Positions 27,337-38,380 of a DNA stretch of 64,000 bases are shown here, one piece after another (the stretch's first letter is position 1; each line of letters begins with the position of its first letter). The stretch spans positions 930,001 to 994,000 of the forward strand of contig JAJYUT010000001.1 of NCBI GenBank assembly GCA_021792365.1, read 5' to 3'. This stretch comes from Pseudomonadota bacterium (GTDB taxonomy: Bacteria > Pseudomonadota > Alphaproteobacteria > Dongiales > Dongiaceae). The notes below the pieces were generated by a model. That model had not been told where the DNA came from. It worked only from the letters and a program-made list of their open reading frames with translations, and searched no databases. The position numbers and the translations under genes were made by a program.

Positions 27337-28521
27337 ATGTTCGCCGGATTTGTCAACGCGCTCAGGAACGAAGGCGTCAAGGTCTCGCTGCTGGAATACC
27401 TGACCCTGCTGAACGGGCTTAAGGCGCAGGTCGCGCTCTATGACGTCGAGGATTTCTATTTCCTCGCGCGCGCGAGCCTTGTGAAGGACGAGCGGCTGAT
27501 CGACCGGTTCGACCGGGTGTTCGCCCTCTATTTTCGCGGGCTCCAAGCGGTCCATGGCGCGATCCTTGCGGACATCCCGGAGGATTGGCTGAAGCAACTC
27601 TCCGAGCGGTTCCTGACCGAGGAGGAGCGCGCGGCGATCCAGCGGCTGGGCGGGTTCGAGACGCTGATGGAAACCCTGCGCCAGCGCCTGATGGAACAGC
27701 AGGGCCGGCATGAGGGCGGCTCGAAATGGATCGGGACGGCCGGCACCTCGCCTTTCGGCGCCTATGGCGACAATCCGGAAGGCGTGCGCATCGGCCAAGC
27801 CAGCTCGCGCCGGCGCAGCGCGGTCAAGGTGTGGGACAAGCGCGAGTTTCGCGACCTCGACGGCGAGGTGGAGCTTGGCACGCGCGCGCTGAAGCTGGCG
27901 TTGCGACGCCTCCGTCGCTGGGCGCGCGAGGGCGAGGCGAGCGAGCTCGACCTCGGCGGCACCATCCGAGCGACGGCGGCGAATGGCGGCTGCCTCGACC
28001 TGCAGATGCGCCCCGAGCGCCACAACAAGGTGAAGGTCCTGCTGCTGCTCGATATCGGCGGGTCGATGGACGACTACATCGCGGAATCGGCGCAGCTCTT
28101 CTCCGCCGCGCGGGCAGAGTTCAAGCATCTCGAGACCTTCTATTTCCACAATTGCCCGTACGAGAGTCTGTGGCGCAACAACCGCCGGCGCCACGACCAG
28201 ACCACGCCGACGCTCGAGGTCATGAACACCTACGGGCCGGACTGGAAGCTGATCGTCGTCGGCGACGCCAGCATGAGCCCCTACGAGATCACCGAGCCGG
28301 GCGGCAGCGTCGAGCATTGGAACCAGGAGGCCGGTGCGGTCTGGATGGCCCGCCTGCTGAAGCGCTTCCGGCATGCGATCTGGATCAACCCCCGCGATCC
28401 GCGCGCCTGGGAGGCGACCACCTCCGCGCGCCTGATGCGCCAGATCATGGAAGGCCGCATGTATCCCCTCACCCTCGATGGGCTGGAAGCGGGCCTGAAG
28501 GAACTGCAGCGCGGCCGCTGA
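27337..28521 (+). CDS. VWA-domain CoxE-like protein, partner of MoxR
   Basis: The protein has 394 residues. The N-terminal helical region (VNALRNEGVKVSLLEYLTLL, YFLARASLVKDE) is typical of CoxE-like VWA proteins. The C-terminal VWA domain has the MIDAS motif LLLLDIGGSMDDY and continues through IVVGDASMSPYEI. It is the partner of the MoxR ATPase encoded just upstream, together forming a chaperone-like pair. Confidence 0.92.
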   Translation: MFAGFVNALRNEGVKVSLLEYLTLLNGLKAQVALYDVEDFYFLARASLVKDERLIDRFDRVFALYFRGLQAVHGAILADIPEDWLKQLSERFLTEEERAAIQRLGGFETLMETLRQRLMEQQGRHEGGSKWIGTAGTSPFGAYGDNPEGVRIGQASSRRRSAVKVWDKREFRDLDGEVELGTRALKLALRRLRRWAREGEASELDLGGTIRATAANGGCLDLQMRPERHNKVKVLLLLDIGGSMDDYIAESAQLFSAARAEFKHLETFYFHNCPYESLWRNNRRRHDQTTPTLEVMNTYGPDWKLIVVGDASMSPYEITEPGGSVEHWNQEAGAVWMARLLKRFRHAIWINPRDPRAWEATTSARLMRQIMEGRMYPLTLDGLEAGLKELQRGR

Positions 28522-28698
28522 GGGAGGCGTTGACCATTTTAGACAAAAGCCATCCGCGCCTTGCGCCAATACCGGCAAATCCTGCGACGCACCGGCGATA
28601 CAGCCCCGTGTAAGAAGGGGCCAAATCCGGCCTGGACCTATCCCCATGGAACTGCGGTATTTACCCTTCCTTCACTTGAATACCGCTGAATCGTTTTC

Positions 28699-30261
28699 AT
28701 GATCAGAGTATTGAGCTGCATCACCGAGCAGCACAGCATCCCGCTCGTTCTGCTCGCGGCCGCCGTCTGCGCCCTCGGGTCCTTGACGGCGCTCAGCCTT
28801 CTGGCGCGGGCGCGGGACGAGCAGACCGCCGTGATCGACTGGCGCTGGCTGGTTGCCGCGTCGGTGGTCGCCGGCGCCGCGGTGTGGAGCACGCATTTCG
28901 TCGCGATGTTGGCCTTCGACGCGGCCCTGCCGGTCGAGTACGACATCGGGCTGACCGCGCTATCGATCGCGATCGCAGTGGCGGTGACGCTGGGCGGCTT
29001 CTCGATCGTGCTGTATGCCAAGGCTCCCGCGCGCGGCGGCGCGGTGTTCGGAGCCGCCGTCGGGTCGATGCACTTCACCGGCATGGGCGCGCTCAATGCG
29101 CCGGCGAGCTTCGACTGGGACCCCACCTATGTGATCGCGTCGATCGCCATCGGCGTGACTGTCGGCGCCTTGGCGCTGCGCGTGTTCTCGCGGGCCAAAG
29201 GCTGGCGCGCCGTGGTGCACGGCACGAGCCTGATGTGCCTCGCGATCGCCGGCCTGCATTTCACGGCCATGTCCGCCCTGACTCTCACGCCCGACCCCAT
29301 CGTCCTGCTGCCGCTCGACCGGACCATGCCGCCGGCATGGCTGGCGGTCGCCGTGGCCGCTGTCATGGTGATGATCATCGTGCTCGGCCTGGTGGCGGCG
29401 ATCACCGACCATCATCTCGCGAGCCGAGCGGTGATGGAGGCGCAGCGGCTGCGCGCGCATGTGGCGGAGCTGCAGGCGACCAAGCGCGACCTCGAGGCGA
29501 CGACGGCCAACCTGACCCGCGCGCTGGACGCGGCGGCGGAGGCGAGCCAGGCGAAATCGCAGTTCCTCGCCACCATGAGCCATGAGCTGCGCACGCCCCT
29601 CAACGCCATCATTGGCTTCTCCGAGGTGCTCAAGGGTGAGTTGTTCGGACCGATGGGGGATCCGCGCTACAAGGGCTACGTCAACGACGTGCATCGCAGC
29701 GGCAAGCATCTGCTGTCCCTGGTCAACGACGTGCTGGACTTCTCCAAGATCGATGCCGGCCACCTGACGCTGCAGGAGGACCAGATCGACATCGGCGAGA
29801 CGCTCGCGACCTCGCTGCGCATGATCGAGGCCCAGGCGGAGAATGCCGGCGTGATCCTGGATCGGGAGATCGCCCACGACCTGCCCATCCTGGTGGCCGA
29901 CGAGCGGCGGGTACGGCAGATCCTGCTCAACCTGCTGTCCAACGCCGTCAAGTTCACGCAGCGCGGCGGGCACGTGCGCCTCATCGCCTTCAGGGATCAG
30001 GACAAGCTCATCGTGCAGGTCGCCGACACCGGCATCGGCATGAGGAAGGAGGATATCCCGCGCGCGCTGGAGCGCTTCGGCCAGCTCGATGGCGAGCTCA
30101 ACCGGAAATACGAGGGTGCCGGGCTCGGCCTGCCGCTCACCAAGAAGCTCGCGGAGCTACATGGCGGCCGGCTCGAGATCGAAAGCGAGCTCTGCGTCGG
30201 GACCAAGGTGACGGTGACGTTTCCCGTCGAACGCCTGATCGGGCGCGCGGCGGCGGCCTGA
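28699..30261 (+). CDS. MHYT-domain sensor histidine kinase
   Basis: The protein has 520 residues. Seven N-terminal membrane segments carry three MHYT motifs (WSTHFVAM, GSMHFTGMGA, LHFTAMSAL), proposed to bind copper and sense a diatomic gas. After a short coiled linker come HisKA (FLATMSHELRTPLNAIIGF, phospho-His in SHELRTP) and a HATPase domain (N box LLNLLSNAVKFT, G box DTGIGM, GAGLGLPLTKKLAELHGG). There is no attached receiver, and no response regulator lies nearby. Confidence 0.94.
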   Translation: MIRVLSCITEQHSIPLVLLAAAVCALGSLTALSLLARARDEQTAVIDWRWLVAASVVAGAAVWSTHFVAMLAFDAALPVEYDIGLTALSIAIAVAVTLGGFSIVLYAKAPARGGAVFGAAVGSMHFTGMGALNAPASFDWDPTYVIASIAIGVTVGALALRVFSRAKGWRAVVHGTSLMCLAIAGLHFTAMSALTLTPDPIVLLPLDRTMPPAWLAVAVAAVMVMIIVLGLVAAITDHHLASRAVMEAQRLRAHVAELQATKRDLEATTANLTRALDAAAEASQAKSQFLATMSHELRTPLNAIIGFSEVLKGELFGPMGDPRYKGYVNDVHRSGKHLLSLVNDVLDFSKIDAGHLTLQEDQIDIGETLATSLRMIEAQAENAGVILDREIAHDLPILVADERRVRQILLNLLSNAVKFTQRGGHVRLIAFRDQDKLIVQVADTGIGMRKEDIPRALERFGQLDGELNRKYEGAGLGLPLTKKLAELHGGRLEIESELCVGTKVTVTFPVERLIGRAAAA

Positions 30262-30320
30262 GCCGGCAGGTACGCCGGGCGCCACGCCAGCATATTGCGC
30301 TAGCGTCCATGCATCACGCG

Positions 30321-32048
30321 CTACGCCGGCTCGGTCGAAGGCGCGCTCCCGCTCGCGGCTCCGGTGATCGTTCGCGCGGCCGCCAGCGCCTCGTCGAGGC
30401 TTGCCTCGAACCGAACCTGCGGGGGCCGCACGTCGTGGGCCAGGAGAGTACGCCGGATCGAGGGCGTGGCGCCTGAGACGAACAGCGCCGCGCCCTGGCG
30501 CGCGGCCTTGCGGGCGAAACCCGCGATGGTGGACGCCGCGGTCGAGTCGAAGACCGATACGCTCGCGAAGTCGATGACATAGGCCTTGGGCTGCGCGCCG
30601 ATGCGGTCGAGCGCGGTGGCAACGCTGGCGGCGGCGCCGAAGAAGAAGGCGCCCGAGATGCGATAGACCGCGATATCGCGATTTGTCGCGATGGCGGAAT
30701 CATAGGGCACCCGCGGGCCGTTGGCGTCATCGGCCCGGTCCTGCTCGACCATCGGGCGCTGGACCTCGACCGCCTGGGCCATGCGGTGCAGGAACAGCAG
30801 CGCGCCGATCCCGAAGCCGACCAGGATGCCTTCGGTCAGGTCGCGGAACACCACCAGCAGGAACGTGGCCAGCAGCACCAGCGCGTCGCCGCGCGATGCC
30901 TTGATCAGGCTTGCGAAGGCTTGGCGCTCGGCCATGTTCCAGGCCACCACCGCGAGCACGGCGGCGAGGGTCGCGAGCGGGATGTAGCTGGCGAGCGGCG
31001 CGGCCACCAGCATGAACAGCAGCAGGAACGCCGCATGGAGGATGCCGGCAATCGGCCCGCGCGCGCCTGAGCGGACATTGGTCGCGGTGCGCGCGATCGT
31101 TCCGGTCACGCAGATCCCGCCGAACAGGGCGGAGCCCATGTTGGCGATGCCCTGGGCCACCAGCTCGCAATTGGAGCGGTGCCGCCTGCCGGTCATGCTG
31201 TCGGCGACCACGGCGGACAGCAGGCTCTCGATGCCGCCGAGCAGGGCGATGGACATCGCGGCAGGCAGCAGTTCCAGGACGCGCGCCAGCGTGATCTCAG
31301 GCAGATGCGGCAGGGGCAGGGAACTCGGGATTCCGCCGAAGCGCGTTCCGATGGTGTCGACCGGAAGGCCGAGCAGGCCGGTGGCGATGGCCGCCAGCGC
31401 CACCGCGATCAGATAGGCAGGCCAGCCGGGCCGGTACCGCCGGACGCCGACGATCACCACAATGGAAAGCAGCGCGACGATCGCGGCCGCCGGGTTGATG
31501 GTCGGCAGTGCCGCGCCGAGCGCCGCGACCTTGGGGATGAACGGACCCGGCTCCGCACCGGACAATGTCAGGCCCAGCAGTTCCGTGACCTGGCTCGCCA
31601 GGATGATGACGGCGATGCCCGCGGTGAAGCCGACTGTGACCGGATAGGGGATGTATTTGATGAAGGTGCCGAGCCGCAGCAGGCCGATGGCGGTCAGCAT
31701 GATCCCGGCCATGAAGGTCGCGAGGATGAGGCCCTCAACCCCGTGGATTGCGACGATGGCGGCGATCAGCACAATGAAGGCGCCCGCCGGCCCGCCGATC
31801 TGGAACCGGCTGCCGCCCAGGATCGATACGAGGAAGCCGCCGACAATGGCGGTGTAGAGGCCGCGATCGGGCGTCACGCCTGCCGCGATCGCGATCGCCA
31901 TCGAGAGCGGCAGGGCCACGATTGCGACCGTCAGCCCGGCGATGACGTCGGCCCGCAGGTCCGCGAGGCGATAGCCCTCCCGCAGCACCGTCACAAGCTT
32001 GGGCGTGAACAGATCTGCGAAGGTGGGTTCGGGAAGCTTGGCGGTCAT
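30321..32048 (-). CDS. SulP family anion transporter with STAS domain
   Basis: The protein has 575 residues. Ten or more membrane segments precede a C-terminal STAS domain (about 460-560, YRISGAFFFGAAASVATALD). The SulP signature is visible in GLTVAIVALPLSMAIAIAAGV and FQIGGPAGAFIVLIAAIVA. Likely substrates are sulfate, bicarbonate or dicarboxylates; sequence alone does not decide. It is convergent with the MHYT kinase and on the same strand as the PAS kinase upstream. Confidence 0.93.
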   Translation of the reverse strand: MTAKLPEPTFADLFTPKLVTVLREGYRLADLRADVIAGLTVAIVALPLSMAIAIAAGVTPDRGLYTAIVGGFLVSILGGSRFQIGGPAGAFIVLIAAIVAIHGVEGLILATFMAGIMLTAIGLLRLGTFIKYIPYPVTVGFTAGIAVIILASQVTELLGLTLSGAEPGPFIPKVAALGAALPTINPAAAIVALLSIVVIVGVRRYRPGWPAYLIAVALAAIATGLLGLPVDTIGTRFGGIPSSLPLPHLPEITLARVLELLPAAMSIALLGGIESLLSAVVADSMTGRRHRSNCELVAQGIANMGSALFGGICVTGTIARTATNVRSGARGPIAGILHAAFLLLFMLVAAPLASYIPLATLAAVLAVVAWNMAERQAFASLIKASRGDALVLLATFLLVVFRDLTEGILVGFGIGALLFLHRMAQAVEVQRPMVEQDRADDANGPRVPYDSAIATNRDIAVYRISGAFFFGAAASVATALDRIGAQPKAYVIDFASVSVFDSTAASTIAGFARKAARQGAALFVSGATPSIRRTLLAHDVRPPQVRFEASLDEALAAARTITGAASGSAPSTEPA

Positions 32049-32130
32049 CGGGGCTCGTTCGAGCAGGGCGGCCGATTACTAGCTGAAACCGCCCTGCTCC
32101 GCCAGCGCTCCAAATGTCGCGGAGGCTCGG

Positions 32131-33671
<1,541 letters not shown>

Positions 33672-33675
<4 letters not shown>

Positions 33676-34883
33676 TGCGCCCCGTCCCCTTCGGAAGCCG
33701 GGCCGAAGAAATCGGCGCCCCCGCCCGGCCGGCTTCCGCCTTGCTCGATGGTCTTGATGGCGAACAGATATTGTGGATCGCGCCGCCAGCGTTCCAGCAC
33801 CCTCATCGCCGCATCGTTGGCGACCTTGTCGTAGAAGCCGAGCGCGCGGCCGAGATCGACGGCGCCGCCTCCCGCCGCCGCCTGGCTCCCGGCCGCCCCT
33901 GGCCGCGCGCGGCGCGTCAGCAGATAGATGGTGGCGAATTCCTCGCGCGACAGGCGCATGGCCCGCGCGATCACCGCGATGCCGCTGCCGCCGATTTCGT
34001 AGAGCAGCCGGTGAATCAAGGCGAGGCGCAGCTCCGCGGCCTGCGCGAACATCGCCTCGAACATCGGCACCTCGCCGCGGCGCAGCGTCTGGATCATCAG
34101 CCGCGCGGTCAGCTTGCCGCTGTCCTTGACGGCGCGCGCCGCCTCTTCGGCGGGCGTCAGGGCGTCTGGCGCCGGCGCCTCGGCCTTGGTGGCCTCCACC
34201 TGCTCCTGCAGGATGGGCTCGATGGCGTCGTCCAGGTCGTTGGCGTCGACCTGGAACTTCTCGATCACGAACTGCCGAATGGCGGCGGAAACCCAGTAGC
34301 ACATCTTCACCGCCAGCTCGCGCGGCAGGTCGCGGCGGTGGACCAGCGGCTCCTGGAAGGCGTCGATATGCTTCGACTGGTCGACAAGATAGGCCATGGT
34401 CTTTTCGGAGATCTTGGCTTCCTGGTTGTTCAGCAGGGCCATGATCACGTCGGTGTGGCCGGTTTCCACCAGCGCCTCGCTGACCGTCATCGACAGGTCG
34501 CGTCGCATGGCGACCGCGAGGATGTGCTGGCGCGAGCGGTGATGGATGATCTCGATCAGATCGGCATCCTGCAATGCGCGGCTGCGCATCAGGATCGGCG
34601 AGGCGATGTCGATCTCATCATTGGCGAGCAGGACGGCAAGCTCGCGCGGCGTGCCGGGCAGGTCGGCCAGGCGATGGGAGAGCTTGAGGCGGATGTCGTG
34701 CGAGACTTCGCGGACCAGCTTCTCGAGGATATCGACCATCAGCGCGCGTTCCTGCGCGCTGAGTACGGCAGCCTGCTCCTGGAACAGGTCGCCCATCACC
34801 TCGAAGAGATGTGACCGCGCCTGCTCCGATTTCTCCCGCGCCAAACGCAGGAGCTGCTGCACTTCCATGGCTTCTGCAGCCAT
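33672..34883 (-). CDS. DUF2336 domain protein, coupled to the PAS kinase
   Basis: The protein has 403 residues and is all-helical, with HEAT-like repeats over the DUF2336 core (about 30-300, e.g. LVREVSHDIRLKLSHRLADL). A low-complexity Ala/Pro/Glu linker follows near 235-250, and a C-terminal helical segment. DUF2336 is largely alphaproteobacterial and often linked to signalling genes. One solved member has a histidine-kinase DHp-like fold, so a role as phosphotransfer partner is possible. It overlaps the kinase gene by 4 nt. Confidence 0.88.
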
Positions 34884-35251
34884 CGAGCGACTCCCCGAAT
34901 GCGACCGCCCGGTCCCGGTTTCCGAGGCCCTTCAGGCTCGCGGAGGAAGCGCGTTCGGCGCATAGGCTGGCGGCGGATCAACCCCAAACTCCCGCCGCCG
35001 ATCGCCGTTCAACCGCCCCCGTTGAACCTGCTGCTCCAGACTGGAATCAAAGCGCCCCGGAGCCTTACTTCGCGGTTAACGATGCGTGCGATTAACCTAA
35101 ATGTCAAAGCAAAACACAAAGATCATCCAATAAGCTATTGATTCCGGTGACAGTTCCAGGTCAATCCACAGATTTATCTACATGTTGAGTCCAAAACTCG
35201 CGCCCGACTCAAGAACTGGGGTACCAGGTGGGCAAAAATGCACCTTCAGCC
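34884..35251. other. 368-nt intergenic region, AT-rich in the middle
   Basis: No gene is seen. The stretch 35060-35190 is notably AT-rich for this genome. It probably contains promoters for the leftward DUF2336-kinase operon, but no convincing -35/-10 pair was picked. Confidence 0.4.
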
Positions 35252-35464
35252 CTAATAGTCTGGGTTATCAGGCGACTTTGCATTCGCCGAAAGGTTAAAA
35301 CTTGAAAAAATGCGCGCGGCCTGTGGCTCGGATGCAACGGTATTCTTATCGAGCAGCGCAGGCGGCGCAAACCGCACCCCGCCGGGAAATCCGGCGCTGA
35401 ACTTTGCGCGGTCAACGATCCTGGAGATACGCTTCCACGGCAGCAATTCGAGGGGCTCATGCAT
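35252..35464 (-). CDS. Hypothetical 70-residue protein overlapping the DUF4304 gene
   Basis: The frame starts MHEPLELLPWKRIS at ATG 35464, overlapping the DUF4304 stop by 8 nt. It contains GFPGGVRFAPPALLD. No domain was recognised and the C-terminus looks disordered. The coupling position supports translation, but it could be a gene remnant. Confidence 0.35.
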   Translation of the reverse strand: MHEPLELLPWKRISRIVDRAKFSAGFPGGVRFAPPALLDKNTVASEPQAARIFSSFNLSANAKSPDNPDY

Positions 35465-35978
35465 TCGCTGGTCCCTTCTTGAGTTCGGAAAGCAGTTCAC
35501 GCGCCTCCGTGTTGTTGCCGAGGTTGTCCTTGATGATGGCAAGGGCCAAGATATCGGGCGGGTAACGTTTGCGCACAACGTCAGTTTCGACCAACCAATC
35601 TCCCATTGCCTCACGGGACTGCGTTCGTTGCAGGAAGGGCAGAACGTAGTCCTGGACCGCTCTGGTCACCTCCGATGCAGTGCTAGATTCTGCTAGTGGC
35701 CACCAATGATCCAGTCCGCCGATAAGTTCGCCAATCCGGACGCGGATCGTGCAGAGGGAAGCATCCACAGAGTCAGGAAGACTCTTTTGCCACAGCAACG
35801 CGTAGATATCCCTGTCAAGGACGCCCGCATTGATGGTTGCGGAATTGCCCGCCTTGCTGACTTGAAAATCGATCACCTCGATCGATTTGCCCGACCGATT
35901 CCACACAGCTTTTTTCTTCTTGAACCCCAGCGGCTTTAGTAGTGCGTACAAGGATTGAACAATATCGATCTGTTTCAT
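35457..35978 (-). CDS. DUF4304 domain protein
   Basis: The protein has 173 residues from ATG 35978 (MKQIDIVQSLYALLK). The DUF4304 pattern LLKPLGFKKKKAVWNRSGKSI and a central strand-rich region are visible. The function is unknown. Members are often found in accessory or toxin-immunity settings, though no toxin is next to this one. It follows the SGNH hydrolase gene by 22 nt on the same strand. Its G+C appears lower than the core. Confidence 0.75.
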   Translation of the reverse strand: MKQIDIVQSLYALLKPLGFKKKKAVWNRSGKSIEVIDFQVSKAGNSATINAGVLDRDIYALLWQKSLPDSVDASLCTIRVRIGELIGGLDHWWPLAESSTASEVTRAVQDYVLPFLQRTQSREAMGDWLVETDVVRKRYPPDILALAIIKDNLGNNTEARELLSELKKGPANA

Positions 35979-36000
35979 GGCTCTGACCTCGAGCGCGAGA

Positions 36001-36642
36001 TCATGACGCCAGGGCGCGGATCGCACCGGCCACGGCCTCGCCGAGCTTCATATGTTCGCTCGCCTCGAAATGCACACCGTCGGTGTCGCTGGTGCGGATG
36101 ATCGTGCCGGCATCGAGGAAGGCGGCGCCGTATTTCTCGGCCTGCGGGCGGTAGGCGGCGCCGAGCCGCTGCGACTTCTCGGTCCCGCCATGGAACATGT
36201 CGCCGAGAAAGCTGAGCCTGGCGAGCGGCGGCGGCGCGATCAGCAGAACGCGCGGTGCCTTATAGTCGGGCGCCGCGCCGGATGTCGCGATCGTCTCGAG
36301 CAGAATGCCGATCGATTCGGCGATATCCAGCGGCTGCACCGCGAAGCGCGATTTGAGGTCGTTGGTGCCGAGCATCAGGGTCATGATGTCGATCGGCCGA
36401 TGGCTCTCCAGGCACGCGCGCAGATACCGCAGGCCGTTCTTGTAGACGCCTTCGATCGGGTCGTCGTGCAGAGTGGTGCGCCCCGGCAGGCCCTCCTCGA
36501 TCACGGTGAACCCGGTGCCAAGCGCCTTGCGCATCACGCCCGGCCAGCGCTCGTCCGGACCGAAGCGCCGGACGTCGTCGCGGTGACGCATGGGGATCGA
36601 GCCATGCGTGTTGGAATCGCCGAAGCAAAGAACCGTCGTCAT
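36001..36642 (-). CDS. SGNH/GDSL hydrolase (arylesterase-like)
   Basis: The protein has 213 residues. Block I is VLCFGDSNTHG (nucleophile Ser in GDS), block III is MLGTNDLK, and the catalytic Asp/His pair is in TDGVHFEASEH. It lacks a signal peptide, so it is cytoplasmic. Related enzymes hydrolyse aryl and short-chain esters, with some acyltransferase activity. The substrate is not predictable. Confidence 0.92.
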   Translation of the reverse strand: MTTVLCFGDSNTHGSIPMRHRDDVRRFGPDERWPGVMRKALGTGFTVIEEGLPGRTTLHDDPIEGVYKNGLRYLRACLESHRPIDIMTLMLGTNDLKSRFAVQPLDIAESIGILLETIATSGAAPDYKAPRVLLIAPPPLARLSFLGDMFHGGTEKSQRLGAAYRPQAEKYGAAFLDAGTIIRTSDTDGVHFEASEHMKLGEAVAGAIRALAS

Positions 36643-36824
36643 GCGTGCGCTCCCGGTCGCGATGCTGCGCGGAAGTTTGCCCGTATCCCGGCCAATCGTC
36701 CATCGCGATCGGGCGCCGCCGCGGCCTGTGACGCGCCTGTGATGACGGCACGCGGCGATCGCGCGTGACCGACTCCGCGGCCGACTCCGCTTGACAATCC
36801 GCCCATAGGCCCCATGTTGGTTTT

Positions 36825-36887
36825 ATGAGCCGCGCACGCATATTCAAACTGGATGCCCGCAGGGAAATCCTGATGATGGGCTTCTAG
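36825..36887 (+). CDS. Candidate 20-residue leaderless small ORF
   Basis: ATG 36825 opens MSRARIFKLDARREILMMGF and then stops. A perfect TTGACA (36791-36796) with a 17-bp spacer to ATGTTG (36814-36819) would start transcription at about the ATG, giving a leaderless mRNA. The -10 is weak. The rest of 36643-37072 shows no gene. It may be a leader peptide or chance. Confidence 0.2.
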   Translation: MSRARIFKLDARREILMMGF

Positions 36888-37072
36888 CCCCCGGCTCGGC
36901 GTTCATGCGCCCCCGAGCCCGGGGGCACCCAGCCACAGCATCGTCCGCAGACCTCGAGACAGATCCGGGGTGCGGCGGCATTGGCGCAATCACGAATAGC
37001 AGCGCGCGTGCCGCTCAGGCAGGGCCAATCATGCGAGCCGGGCAGACCGGGCGACGCGCGGAGGAGAAGAGA

Positions 37073-37489
37073 ATGGAAAAGCAATCGCACGAACATGGGG
37101 GCTATCAATTGCCGGAGATCGTGGTGGGCGACACGGATCACGCGCGCCTGACGACGCTCGCCAACGCCGCGCTTGAGACCTTGCCCGACACGGCAGAGGA
37201 ACTGCTCTCCGAACTCGACCGCGCCAAGGTCGTCGCCGATGAATCGGTGCCGCGCCACGTGGTGCGGATGGGCTCGGTCGTCGAGTTCAGCTCCGACAAC
37301 GACCGCAGGCGCGTGACCCTGGTGTACCCGCAGGAGGCCGACATCGCGGCCGGCAAGGTCTCGGTCCTCACGCCGGTCGGCGCCGCCCTGATCGGCCTTT
37401 CAGAAGGCGAATCCATCTCCTGGACCGCACGGGACGGCAGCAGCCACGAACTGACCATCCTTTCGGTCACGCAGCCGGTGCAAGGCTAG
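37073..37489 (+). CDS. Rnk-like nucleoside diphosphate kinase regulator (GreA/GreB C-terminal fold)
   Basis: The protein has 138 residues from ATG 37073, behind a strong GGAGGAGAAG. It has a short N-terminal helical part (DTDHARLTTLANAAL) and a GreA/GreB C-terminal-like domain (VVEFSSDNDRRRVTLVYPQEA, LSEGESISWTARDG). Rnk binds RNA polymerase in the secondary channel region and was first described as a regulator of NDP kinase. Confidence 0.9.
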   Translation: MEKQSHEHGGYQLPEIVVGDTDHARLTTLANAALETLPDTAEELLSELDRAKVVADESVPRHVVRMGSVVEFSSDNDRRRVTLVYPQEADIAAGKVSVLTPVGAALIGLSEGESISWTARDGSSHELTILSVTQPVQG

Positions 37490-37513
37490 GGCCAGCAGCG
37501 AAGCGGCCGCGGC

Positions 37514-38350
37514 TCAGATGGCGGCGAAGTCCGGCCAGCTGAGCCGCGCCAGAGTTGCGGCGAAGGCCCGCTCGTCCGGCACGGCGATTCCGAACAGCTC
37601 GTCGAGCACCGCCGCCATCTCGGCCGCGCTGGCCAGGACGCGCTGCGCGCTCTGGCCATGCAGCCGGTGGATGGAGAGGCGATTGTTGCGCAGGCCGTAG
37701 CGGCCCTCCGGCGTGGCGCGGGCGGCGATCAGCGATTGCACGAAATGCGAGCTCGGCCAGGTCGAGACGTAATGATTGGCGACCTGGTAGTCGATCGGCA
37801 CCTGCTCCTGCAGGTCGAAGCGATAGAACGAGGTCCATTCCTCTTTCAGCCGGCATTGCAGGGTGAAATGGCCGTCGCTGTGCAGCAGGCGGAAGGATTC
37901 GTGCGGCGTCCGCTGCTCGAGTCCGGGCTGAAGGCGCAGCGGCGCCGTCGGGCTCATGCCGAACCCGACATCGGCGATGTGGATGCCGTCCTCCAGCGCG
38001 ACGCGCAGCACCATGTGGCTGCGCGGCGGAATCGTGTCGTCCGGCTGGTTCCACACCACGCGGGCCGCCAGCCCCGTGACCTGGAACCCGAGCGCACGCA
38101 AGGCCGCGAGCAGAATGCCGTTGTGCTCGAAACAATAGCCGCCGCGGCGCGAGCGGATCAGCTTGTGCTGCAGCGACTCGAGATCGAGCCGGACGGGGAT
38201 GCCCAGCAGCGGATTCAGGTTCTCGAACGCGATCGCCTGCGGATGCAGAAGCTGGATCGCGCGCAGCGTGTCGAGCGTCGGGCTGCGCGGTCCGTCATAG
38301 CCGATGCGGGCGAGGTAGGCGTCGAGGTCGAATTCAGAATCGGAACTCAT
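37514..38350 (-). CDS. nat: Arylamine N-acetyltransferase
   Basis: The protein has 278 residues. The catalytic triad is visible: Cys in RSRRGGYCFEHN, His in PRSHMVLRV and Asp in IADVGFGMS. NAT transfers acetyl from acetyl-CoA to arylamines, hydrazines and related compounds. The length is normal. It converges on the Rnk-like gene. Confidence 0.95.
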   Translation of the reverse strand: MSSDSEFDLDAYLARIGYDGPRSPTLDTLRAIQLLHPQAIAFENLNPLLGIPVRLDLESLQHKLIRSRRGGYCFEHNGILLAALRALGFQVTGLAARVVWNQPDDTIPPRSHMVLRVALEDGIHIADVGFGMSPTAPLRLQPGLEQRTPHESFRLLHSDGHFTLQCRLKEEWTSFYRFDLQEQVPIDYQVANHYVSTWPSSHFVQSLIAARATPEGRYGLRNNRLSIHRLHGQSAQRVLASAAEMAAVLDELFGIAVPDERAFAATLARLSWPDFAAI

Positions 38351-38380
38351 GACATCGTTTCTGCGCCGGAAGTTTGCGCC

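Noticed and set aside
33676-34302. N-terminal extension of the PAS kinase to 34302
   Set aside because: The extension is Arg/Gly-rich and overlaps the DUF2336 gene in another frame. The ATGA overlap at 33675 is the natural start.
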